Below the pieces are notes generated by a model. It worked only from the letters and a program-made list of their open reading frames with translations, did no database searches and was not told where the DNA came from. Position numbers and translations under genes: made by a program. Below are positions 1 to 5,193 of a stretch of DNA of 5,764 bases, piece by piece. Every line of letters starts with the position of its first letter. The stretch's first letter is position 1. This stretch comes from Deltaproteobacteria bacterium UBA2385 (lineage in GTDB: Bacteria; Myxococcota_A; UBA796; UBA2385), in NCBI GenBank assembly GCA_002343455.1, contig DDSR01000484.1, forward strand, positions 1,540 through 7,303, read 5' to 3'.

Positions 1-2
1 CG

Positions 3-446
3 GCCGGCAAGGGCTACTTCGTCGCCCCGACCCTGCTCTGCGCCTCGGACGCCTTCGCGGCCAGCGATGTGCACAACCACGAGGTCTTCGGCCCCTCGGC
101 CACGGTCCTGCCCTACGACGGCAGCGCCGCCCAGGCCGCCGCCCTGGTGGCCCTGGGCCAGGGCTCGCTGGTCAGCTCGGTCTACGCCGACGATCGCGAC
201 TGGCTGGGCGACTTCCTGCTCGCCGCCGCCCCTTGGAACGGCCGGGTGCAGGTGGTCAGCGGCAAGGTGGCCGACCAGACCACCCCCCCCGGGATGGTCC
301 TGCCCTCTTGCGTCCACGGCGGCCCCGGCCGCGCCGGCGGCGGCGAAGAGCTCGGCGGCGTCCGCGGCATGGACTTCTACACGCAGCGGGTGGCGATCCA
401 GGGCGACCGAGGCCTGCTGGGGCGCATCTTCGGCGCCGGGGACTGA
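3..446 (+). CDS. PaaZ-class aldehyde dehydrogenase, C-terminal part (5' end outside window)
   Basis: This is the C-terminal ~147 residues of an NAD(P)-dependent aldehyde dehydrogenase; the open frame enters from the left edge and ends at TGA 444-446. Seen: [11 protein letters not shown], then [15 protein letters not shown] with the ExFGP motif that contacts the cofactor ribose in this superfamily. The stretch [20 protein letters not shown] is characteristic of the PaaZ/BoxD branch, and [10 protein letters not shown] closes the fold. Known of this branch: oxidation of semialdehyde-CoA intermediates in aerobic phenylacetyl-CoA or benzoyl-CoA degradation (oxepin-CoA semialdehyde; 3,4-dehydroadipyl-CoA semialdehyde). 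PaaZ proper continues into a MaoC-like hydratase domain. This protein stops about 15 residues after the dehydrogenase end, so a stand-alone, BoxD-like enzyme fits better; that is inference. The catalytic Cys and Glu lie upstream of the window. No other degradation gene is visible to confirm the pathway. An eight-C run lies at 283-290 with no frame disturbance. Confidence 0.88.
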   Translation, partial: AGKGYFVAPTLLCASDAFAASDVHNHEVFGPSATVLPYDGSAAQAAALVALGQGSLVSSVYADDRDWLGDFLLAAAPWNGRVQVVSGKVADQTTPPGMVLPSCVHGGPGRAGGGEELGGVRGMDFYTQRVAIQGDRGLLGRIFGAGD

Positions 447-1382
447 GTGGGGCTCTCGCCGGGGCTGCTCGCCTCGCTGCGGGCGCTGGGCCTGGAGCCT
501 CGCCTGGACGAGCCCCTGGCCCGCCTGGGCTACTGGCGCATCGGCGGCCCGGCCGACGCCTTCGTCGAGGTCCACACCGCCTCGCAGCTCGAGGCCCTGC
601 TGGGCCTGGGCGAGCCCCTCACGGTGCTCGGCAACGGCAGCAACCTGCTGGTGGCCGACGCGGGCATCCGCGGGCTGACCGTGCGCCTGCTGGGCGAGCT
701 GCGTGAGGCCCGCATCGAGGGCGCCGAGGCCTGGGTCGGCGCCGGCCTCTTGAACACGGTGCTGCTGTCGCGCCTGGCCCGAGCGGGCAGGGGAGGCCTG
801 GGCTGCCTCGCCGGGGTGCCGGGGACCGTGGGCGGCGCGGTGCGCATGAACGCCGGCACGGCCCTGGGCGAGATCGGCCCGCGGGTGCGAGAGGTGGAGC
901 TGGCCCTGCCCGGGGGAGGTCGGGCCCGCCTGCCGGGAGAGGCCCTCTCCTTCGGCTACCGCAGCGCCTCGCTGCCGGAGGGCGCCGTGGTCCTGCGGGT
1001 CCGCCTCTCCCTGCTGGACGAGGCCGAGGCCGTGCGCGCCGAGCAGGAGTCCATGCGCCGACACCTGGAGCACCGCAAGGCCACCCAGCCCCTGGACCTG
1101 CCCTCCTGCGGCTCGGTCTTCCGCAATCCCCCCGGCCAGGCCGCCGGGCGCCTGATCGAGTCGGTCGGCCTGAAGGGGGAGCGTCGGGGCGAGGCCTGTA
1201 TCAGTGACAAACACGCCAACTTCATCGTGAACCTGGGCGGCGCGCGGGCCATGGACGTCCACGAGCTGGTCCTGCTGGCCCGCGACCGGGTCTGGCAGGA
1301 GACCGGTCATCGGCTGCAGCCCGAAGTGCACGCGGTCGGCGACTGGCCGCAGGGGCGTTGGCCCCTCCCCGAGCCGCCCTGA
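447..1382 (+). CDS. murB: UDP-N-acetylenolpyruvoylglucosamine reductase MurB
   Basis: This 311-residue cytoplasmic flavoenzyme reduces UDP-GlcNAc-enolpyruvate to UDP-N-acetylmuramate with NADPH, the second committed step of peptidoglycan precursor synthesis. Seen in order: the FAD-domain start RIGGPADAFVEV (31-42), LGNGSNLLVAD (61-71), GCLAGVPGTVGGAVRMNAG (119-137), FGYRSS-like YRSAS (171-175), and CGSVFRNP (221-228) with the proton-donor Ser at 223. KHANFIVN (255-262) and LQPEVHAVG (290-298), with the catalytic Glu at 293, follow. All key residues are present and the length is normal; the short YRxS region suggests a type II MurB. The start is GTG 447: it lies directly after the upstream TGA in the same frame, so nothing earlier is possible, and the conserved core begins about 25 residues in. 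A GGGGA at 438-442 is a close, mediocre ribosome site, so translational coupling to the dehydrogenase is likely. murB outside a mur/dcw cluster is not rare. Confidence 0.97.
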   Translation: MGLSPGLLASLRALGLEPRLDEPLARLGYWRIGGPADAFVEVHTASQLEALLGLGEPLTVLGNGSNLLVADAGIRGLTVRLLGELREARIEGAEAWVGAGLLNTVLLSRLARAGRGGLGCLAGVPGTVGGAVRMNAGTALGEIGPRVREVELALPGGGRARLPGEALSFGYRSASLPEGAVVLRVRLSLLDEAEAVRAEQESMRRHLEHRKATQPLDLPSCGSVFRNPPGQAAGRLIESVGLKGERRGEACISDKHANFIVNLGGARAMDVHELVLLARDRVWQETGHRLQPEVHAVGDWPQGRWPLPEPP

Positions 1383-1448
1383 GTCCGGGGCTGCGGATCC
1401 CGCGCACCTGCGCTACGCTCGGGCGGCCCACCTCTCCCGGAGCTCAGC

Positions 1449-2606
1449 ATGGTCCTTCTCCTTCTCCCCACCCTCCTCGCCTGCGGCAGCGGAAAGCTCG
1501 GCGGCGAATGCCCCGACGGCCAGGTCGAGGATGATGCCGGCAACTGCGTCGACGACATCGTCGGTGATGGTGGCAGCAGCGATGGTGGCGCCAGCGATGG
1601 CGGCGGCGATGGCGGCGGCGGCGATGGCGGCGGAGACGGGGGCGGCGACGGCGGCGGCGACGGCGGCGGCGACGGCGGCAGCGACTGCGGCGTGAGCGTC
1701 TCGACGACCTCTCCCCGCGACGGGGCCACCGATGTCGACCTCGGCACCCTGGTGCTCTTCGAGCTCTCCGGGGCGGACTCCTCGGCCTCCCTCAGCCTCG
1801 CGACCAGCGCGGGCGAGACCGTGGCCGGGACCTCCTGGCTGGCCGAGGCCGACGCCGAGGCCTGGTTCCAGCCCAACAGCCCGCTGGCCCGCTCCACCAG
1901 CTACGTCGCCAGCCTGGACTACTGCGGCGGCCTGCACGAGATCACCTTCACCACCACCGATCCGGGCGATCCGGTCAGCGGCTTGGAAGGCCGGGGCTGG
2001 GCGATCGACCTGGCCGACGCGACCTGGACCGAGCCGGCCGGCGTCGGCAGCCTCATGAGCGGCTACATCGAGAGCGATCTGCTGCTCGGCGTCTCGGCCG
2101 TCAGCGCGACCACCATCTCGATGTACGGCACCCTGGCCGACAGCAGCGGCTCGCAGGACACCTGCCAGCCTACGGTCGACTTCCCCGTCGCCGACTTCCG
2201 CGAGAACCCCTACTTCCAGCTCGGGCCGGTCGATCTGCCCCTGGACCTGGGCGGGGTCACGGCGACCCTGGTCGATCTGCGCCTGACCGGCAGCTTCAGC
2301 ACCGACTCCTCCCGCATCGAGGACGGCACGCTCAGCGGCCAGATCGACATGCGCGAGCTCGGCCCCCTCTTCGAGGATCTCCTGGGCACGGGCGACGCCT
2401 CGGCGATCTGCGGGGTGCTCGCCGGCTTCGGCGCCAGCTGCGTCAGCTGCACCAGCGACGGCAACCCGACCTGCCTGGGCGTGGCCATCGAGGACATCGT
2501 GGGCACCAGCGTCAGCGGCGGGGTCGACCAGGTCGACCAGGAGAACTGCCACGAGGACTGCGCCGCCAGCTGGACCAACCGCGACTGCGACACCAGCGGG
2601 TTCTGA
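1449..2606 (+). CDS. Gly/Asp-repeat surface lipoprotein with Big_5-like Ig domain
   Basis: This is a 385-residue predicted lipoprotein of unknown function. Seen: a very short signal peptide ending in the lipobox LLAC (lipidated Cys 12); CPDGQVEDDAGNC (21-33), a small disulfide-type module; a Gly/Asp/Ser tether at 40-79; and an Ig-like region at about 87-172. The Ig region begins TSPRDGATDVDLGT and contains PNSPLARSTSYVASLDYCGG and the closing ITFTTTDP, matching the Big_5 pattern (PxxGAtdV ... PLxxxTxY ... FTT). The C-terminal part, 175-385, matches no family I recognise. It is rich in acidic residues and has Cys at 239, 321, 331, 334, 342, 367, 371 and 380, suggesting disulfides and an extracytoplasmic location. 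GGAG at 1439-1442, six bases before ATG 1449, supports the start; no ATG, GTG, TTG or CTG occurs in frame between the murB stop and it. TACGCT at 1414-1419 might be a -10 element, but no clear -35 accompanies it. Role (surface binding or structural) is unproven. Confidence 0.85.
   Translation: MVLLLLPTLLACGSGKLGGECPDGQVEDDAGNCVDDIVGDGGSSDGGASDGGGDGGGGDGGGDGGGDGGGDGGGDGGSDCGVSVSTTSPRDGATDVDLGTLVLFELSGADSSASLSLATSAGETVAGTSWLAEADAEAWFQPNSPLARSTSYVASLDYCGGLHEITFTTTDPGDPVSGLEGRGWAIDLADATWTEPAGVGSLMSGYIESDLLLGVSAVSATTISMYGTLADSSGSQDTCQPTVDFPVADFRENPYFQLGPVDLPLDLGGVTATLVDLRLTGSFSTDSSRIEDGTLSGQIDMRELGPLFEDLLGTGDASAICGVLAGFGASCVSCTSDGNPTCLGVAIEDIVGTSVSGGVDQVDQENCHEDCAASWTNRDCDTSGF
1566..1685 (+). repeat. 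12-bp-unit Gly/Asp codon repeat inside the lipoprotein gene
   Basis: This codon-level tandem repeat encodes residues 40-79 of the lipoprotein, mainly Asp-Gly-Gly-Gly. Two exact units gacggcggcggc stand at 1647-1658 and 1659-1670. A one-mismatch copy precedes them at 1635-1646, and a partial copy follows at 1671-1679. The 5' half uses GAT for Asp (for example 1608-1610 and 1623-1625) and the 3' half GAC, so the 3' units look like the more recent expansions. The unit length is a multiple of three, so gain or loss would keep the frame and only change tether length. Confidence 0.85.
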
Positions 2607-2613
2607 GCGCTCG

Positions 2614-3459
2614 TCAGCCCTTCTTCCACCGGACGCGCCACTTGCTGCCGCGTCCGGCCGGTTGGAGCTGCTCCTGGGTCCAGCGGATGGCCTCGCGCCG
2701 GGCGCGCAGCGCGGCGGGCAGCGGCCAGCGGATGCCGTGATCTCCGTCGGGGATCTCGATGGTGCGGACCCGCTCGGGCCAGCGGGTGGCCAGTGCGCGG
2801 GCGTGCCCGATCGGGACGACGGCGTCGGCCTCGCCGTGGACCAGCAGGATGGGAGGGGGCTCGGCGCAGGGCTGGAGGAGGGGGGAGGCCGCGTCGAGCT
2901 GGTCGGGCGAGAAGACCCCGCCGACCGCGGAGTCCTCGCCGCCGAGCACGCTCAGATCGCTGGGCGCGCCCATGGCCACCACGCAGCGCACCTCGGCGGG
3001 TCGCTGCAGGCCGAGCAGCAGGGCGAGGTGGCCGCCGGCGCTGTGGCCCCAGAGGGCGATGCGCGTCGGGTCGACCTGGGTGGCGCGCAGGCGGTCCAGG
3101 GCGGCGTGGGCGTCCTCCAGCATCGCCGGCCAGCGGTGGTCGGGGGCCAGGCGGTAGTTCATCGCGGCGGCGACGATGCCCCGTCGCGCGAAGGCCGGGG
3201 CGAGGCTCTCGAAGTCGCTCAGGTCGCCCTCTCGCCAGCCCCCGCCGTGGATCAGCAGCACCGCCGGCCAGCCGTCGCGCGGGGCGAGGTCGTTGAGCGC
3301 CCAGATCCGGATGCGCTGCAGCGGGTCCTCGCCGTAGACGACCCCGGGCCAGTCCTCGACGTCGAAGCTGCGCAGGCGGGCCTCGATCCGGCGGCGCAGG
3401 GCGTTGGCCCGCGCCAGGGCGGGCAGGGCCGCGGGGACCTTGACCAGGGGGTTCTGCAT
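2614..3459 (-). CDS. Alpha/beta hydrolase (carboxylesterase / BD-FAE-like)
   Basis: This 281-residue cytoplasmic alpha/beta hydrolase is probably a carboxylesterase acting on small ester substrates. Seen: the oxyanion motif HGGGW (71-75); MNYRLAPDHRWPAMLEDA (100-117), typical of the HSL/Aes-type esterases; the nucleophile elbow GHSAGG with Ser 140; HGEADAVVP with the candidate acid Asp 212; and GDHGI with the catalytic His 241. The triad order and spacing are complete. There is no signal peptide or lipobox. ATG 3459 is chosen because it begins 11 bases after the rhodanese stop. Upstream in-frame codons would overlap that gene, and the reading frame above it has no family resemblance. No strong ribosome site precedes it, so coupling to the upstream gene is likely. 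The stop (2614-2616) faces the lipoprotein stop across 7 bases. The last ~12 residues are basic (KWRVRWKKG). The substrate cannot be told from sequence; a peptidase-like or lactone role is possible. Confidence 0.9.
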   Translation of the reverse strand: MQNPLVKVPAALPALARANALRRRIEARLRSFDVEDWPGVVYGEDPLQRIRIWALNDLAPRDGWPAVLLIHGGGWREGDLSDFESLAPAFARRGIVAAAMNYRLAPDHRWPAMLEDAHAALDRLRATQVDPTRIALWGHSAGGHLALLLGLQRPAEVRCVVAMGAPSDLSVLGGEDSAVGGVFSPDQLDAASPLLQPCAEPPPILLVHGEADAVVPIGHARALATRWPERVRTIEIPDGDHGIRWPLPAALRARREAIRWTQEQLQPAGRGSKWRVRWKKG

Positions 3460-3470
3460 CCAGACGCCGG

Positions 3471-3917
3471 TCAGGAGCCGAGGGGATGGAGCGTGCCGCC
3501 GATGGCGGTCCAGCGGCTCACTCCGCCCTCCATCCGGGTGGCGTTGATCAAGCCCTTGCGGCGCAGCAGCCGGGCCGCGTCGCCGGAGGCCTGGCCGTCC
3601 TGGCAGACGCAGACGATCTCGTCGGCCTTGGCCAGCTCCTGCCAGCGGCCCTCCAGCTCTGCGAGGGGGATGTGGGTGGCGCCCGAGAGCGTCCCGCCGG
3701 CCAGCGCCGAGGCGGGCCGCACCTCGACGATCACCACGTACTCGCCAGCCTCCAGGCGCTCCTTCAGCTCCTGCGCGCCGCACTCCAGGGTGCCCTCCAG
3801 GGCCTGCTCGGGTGCGTTGGCGGGCTCGCTCGTGCGTGCGGCTGGGGCCGACGCTGTGGCTGAACCCCCGCCGAGCTTGCCCTTGACCTTCTCGGCCACC
3901 CTTCGAAGCAGTCCCAT
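3471..3917 (-). CDS. Rhodanese-domain protein (single-domain sulfurtransferase)
   Basis: This 148-residue protein has one rhodanese domain at about 44-146, preceded by a basic amphipathic N-terminus (MGLLRRVAEKVKGKLGG) and an Ala/Ser/Pro linker (18-38). Seen: VVIVEVRPASA (61-71, where the family usually has DVR), LSGATHIPLAEL (77-88), the active loop CQDGQAS (105-111) with persulfide-forming Cys 105, and the closing MEGGVSRW (129-136). Known family role: transfer of sulfane sulfur from donors such as thiosulfate to nucleophiles; many small members act as sulfur carriers or redox sensors. The loop lacks the usual Arg (canonical CRxGxR), so donor preference may differ. ATG 3917 is supported by GGAGG, the complement of 3926-3930, eight bases upstream. 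This gene leads a two-gene minus-strand unit with the hydrolase 11 bases downstream, and is divergent from the PKD gene. The basic N-terminus might contact membrane or nucleic acid; that is a guess. Confidence 0.9.
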   Translation of the reverse strand: MGLLRRVAEKVKGKLGGGSATASAPAARTSEPANAPEQALEGTLECGAQELKERLEAGEYVVIVEVRPASALAGGTLSGATHIPLAELEGRWQELAKADEIVCVCQDGQASGDAARLLRRKGLINATRMEGGVSRWTAIGGTLHPLGS

Positions 3918-3925
3918 GATGTCGG

Positions 3926-3956
3926 CCTCCGGGCGGGGGCTAACCCCCTCGCGGAG
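3926..3956 (-). promoter_or_regulatory. Dyad / hairpin covering the rhodanese ribosome-binding site
   Basis: This interrupted dyad is centred between 3941 and 3942. The outer arms are CTCCG at 3927-3931 and CGGAG at 3952-3956, the inner arms GGGGG at 3935-3939 and CCCCC at 3944-3948, with loop CTAA on the plus strand. Between the arms one of three positions pairs. In the minus-strand transcript the 3' outer arm is the rhodanese Shine-Dalgarno, so the folded RNA would hide it eight bases before the start codon. The same dyad could equally be a DNA operator shared by the two divergent genes. The symmetry is seen directly; any function is inferred. Confidence 0.45.
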
Positions 3957-3995
3957 AGGTCGACTCCCGGGATACCGTGACGGGCTGGAGGCTCC

Positions 3996-5180
3996 GTGAT
4001 CCTGCTGTCCCTGCTGCTCGCCCCGCTCGTCTCCTGGTCGGCGCCTCCCCCCGCCCCGTCCGACCTGGCCGATGCCGGCGGCCCCTACACCGTGGCCGCG
4101 GAAGGCAGCGTGCGCTTCGACGCCAGCGGCAGCTCGATCGAGGCCTGCAGCCGGGTCAGCTACGAGTGGGATGTCGGCGGCGACGACAGCATCGACCTGG
4201 GGCCCAGCTCGGCCCCGGCCTCGACCTGGATCGCCGCGGGCATCGACGGACCCTGGAGCGCCGACCTCGTGCTCTACGTCAGCTGCACCGTGGGCGGCTC
4301 CATCTCCTACGTCGGCAAGGCGGACACCGAGCTGACGGTGGAGAATGTCGCCCCGGTGATCGACGCGGTCGAGGCGGAGACCTCCATCCGCGAGGGCGTC
4401 GAGGCCGTCTTCAGCCTCAGCTTCAGCGATGTCGAAGCCGCCGACACCCACACCGTCTCCTGGGATCTGGGCGACGGGGTGCTCCGGACGGGCTCCAGCG
4501 TCGCCCAGACCTACGAGCAGGACGGCGAGTACACGGTCACCGTCGTGGTCGCCGACGACGACGGGGGCCGGGACAGTCGGGTCCAGCGGGTGGTGGTGGA
4601 CAACGTCGCCCCCTTCATCGAGGGCGAGCCCGCCGCGACCGCCAGGGTGGACGAGCTGTACAGCTTCGAGCCCACCGTGGTCGACCTGGGCGTGAACGAT
4701 CTGCACACCTGGTCGGCCGATCTGCCCCCCGGCGCCTCGCTGGACCGGGCGACGGGCGCCATCTCCTGGGTGCCGGGCGCTGCGGACGGAGGAGAGCACA
4801 CCCTCTCTCTCACGGTCCAGGACGAGGCCGGGGCCTCGGACTCCCTGCTCTGGACGGTCCAGGTCGAGGGGGGCGGCGACGGCGGCAGCAGCGATGGAGG
4901 GGGTGGCGACGGCGGAGAGGGCGACCGCCCCTGGGGAGACGGAACCGCCGACCCCGACCCCTGGGACGAGGCCTGGCCGATCGCCGGCGAGGGCTGCCGC
5001 TGCAGCGCCGCGCCGTCGGGCCTGCTGCTGCCGCTGGTGATCCTGCGCTACGCGCGCTTCGTCGCCGAGTATCTGCGAGTCGAGGGCGACATGGATTACG
5101 CGCAGGTGCGCCAGAGCGAGAGCAAGGGCCCGCGCTACGGCGAGGGCATCGCCGAATTCTTCGGCATGGGCGTGATCTGA
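3996..5180 (+). CDS. Secreted PKD/Ig-like repeat protein, probably chimeric at its C-terminus
   Basis: This open frame of 394 codons encodes a secreted protein with a foreign-looking end. Seen: signal peptide MILLSLLLAPLVSWSA; PKD domain 1 at ~25-116 (DAGGPYTV, RFDASGSS, YEWDVGGDDS); PKD domain 2 at ~119-204 (SWDLGDG, YEQDGEYTVTVVVADDDGG); and an Ig-like He_PIG/cadherin-like domain at ~205-290 (LPPGASLDRATGAISWVPG). A Gly/Asp/Ser tether follows at 292-310, then an acidic Trp-containing stretch and CRC (334-336) before a Leu-rich segment, which resembles a MYXO-CTERM sorting tail. Instead of ending in an Arg cluster, it runs into RYARFVAEYLRVEGDMDY and GPRYGEGIAEFFG, the end of a DUF898/YjgN-like protein. 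GTG 3996 is the start: an in-frame TGA stands at 3978-3980 and GGAGG at 3987-3991. PKD modules mediate extracellular protein or glycan contacts; the true function here is unknown. The gene body is solid to about residue 336; the fusion is doubtful. Confidence 0.8.
   Translation: MILLSLLLAPLVSWSAPPPAPSDLADAGGPYTVAAEGSVRFDASGSSIEACSRVSYEWDVGGDDSIDLGPSSAPASTWIAAGIDGPWSADLVLYVSCTVGGSISYVGKADTELTVENVAPVIDAVEAETSIREGVEAVFSLSFSDVEAADTHTVSWDLGDGVLRTGSSVAQTYEQDGEYTVTVVVADDDGGRDSRVQRVVVDNVAPFIEGEPAATARVDELYSFEPTVVDLGVNDLHTWSADLPPGASLDRATGAISWVPGAADGGEHTLSLTVQDEAGASDSLLWTVQVEGGGDGGSSDGGGGDGGEGDRPWGDGTADPDPWDEAWPIAGEGCRCSAAPSGLLLPLVILRYARFVAEYLRVEGDMDYAQVRQSESKGPRYGEGIAEFFGMGVI
5004..5046 (+). other. Probable chimeric junction between two genomes
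   Basis: Within this interval the reading frame changes from a myxobacterial-type surface protein (CRC then a Leu-rich segment) to the cytoplasmic tail of a DUF898-type protein (RYARFVAEYL). The join is in frame. The sequence across it (ctgctgctgccgctggtg) is low-complexity and Leu-coding. Both parent proteins plausibly have a hydrophobic segment here, so the exact breakpoint cannot be placed. Codon use and neighbouring gene content also change across it. It could be an assembly misjoin or a real recombination point; I favour a misjoin. Confidence 0.65.
5046..5180 (+). pseudogene. DUF898/YjgN-like protein, C-terminal fragment
   Basis: The last ~44 residues of the 3996-5180 frame resemble the C-terminal end of DUF898 (YjgN-type) inner-membrane proteins. 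After their last membrane helix these carry an R-x-A-R-x-x-A-x-x-L segment, a short G-x-x-D turn and a closing GEGxAxxF motif. Seen here: RYARFVAEYLRVEG, DMDYAQVRQSES, GPRYGEGIAEFFG, then TGA 5178-5180. The ATG of an M48 peptidase follows 13 bases later. DUF898 followed by an M48 peptidase is a gene order I recall from alphaproteobacteria, which supports the call. The rest of the DUF898 gene (its membrane helices) is missing from the window. Recognition is from memory of the family pattern, not a search. Confidence 0.6.
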
Positions 5181-5193
5181 GCGAGGCCCGGCG

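Noticed and set aside
1351..1366. AGGGGC-GTTG-GCCCCT perfect hairpin near the murB 3' end as a terminator
   Set aside because: It lies inside the coding sequence before the stop and is followed by C-rich sequence with no T run; a 6-bp GC stem is expected by chance here.
1391..1419. Promoter before the lipoprotein gene (TACGCT at 1414-1419)
   Set aside because: The -10-like hexamer is plausible but the -35 region (ctgcgg) is a poor match, so I mention it only in the gene entry.
1566..1685. RTX-type calcium-binding repeats
   Set aside because: The RTX nonapeptide GGxGxDxxx needs Asp at the sixth position and a hydrophobic residue; the tract is Asp-Gly-Gly-Gly without that register.
1307..1897. 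Minus-strand open frame with a long Ser-Pro-Pro-Pro repeat
   Set aside because: It is the antisense image of the Gly/Asp codon repeat of the lipoprotein; it also crosses the murB end and has no family resemblance.
2522..2539. Tandem ggtcgacca x2 as an operator or recombination site
   Set aside because: It lies within the lipoprotein coding sequence and encodes Val-Asp-Gln twice; no further copies or supporting context.
1413..2552. Long minus-strand open frame across the lipoprotein gene
   Set aside because: Ala/Gly/Asp-rich shadow frame caused by high third-position GC. The plus-strand frame has a lipobox, Ig domain and ribosome site; this one has nothing recognisable.
2662..3999. Plus-strand 445-codon open frame opposite the hydrolase and rhodanese genes
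   Set aside because: Shadow frame: low-complexity composition and no domains, whereas the minus strand encodes two complete families with catalytic residues.
3471..4799. Minus-strand open frame extending the rhodanese upstream by ~294 codons
   Set aside because: Only the last 148 codons look like protein. The upstream part is antisense to the PKD gene, and a good ribosome site sits before ATG 3917.
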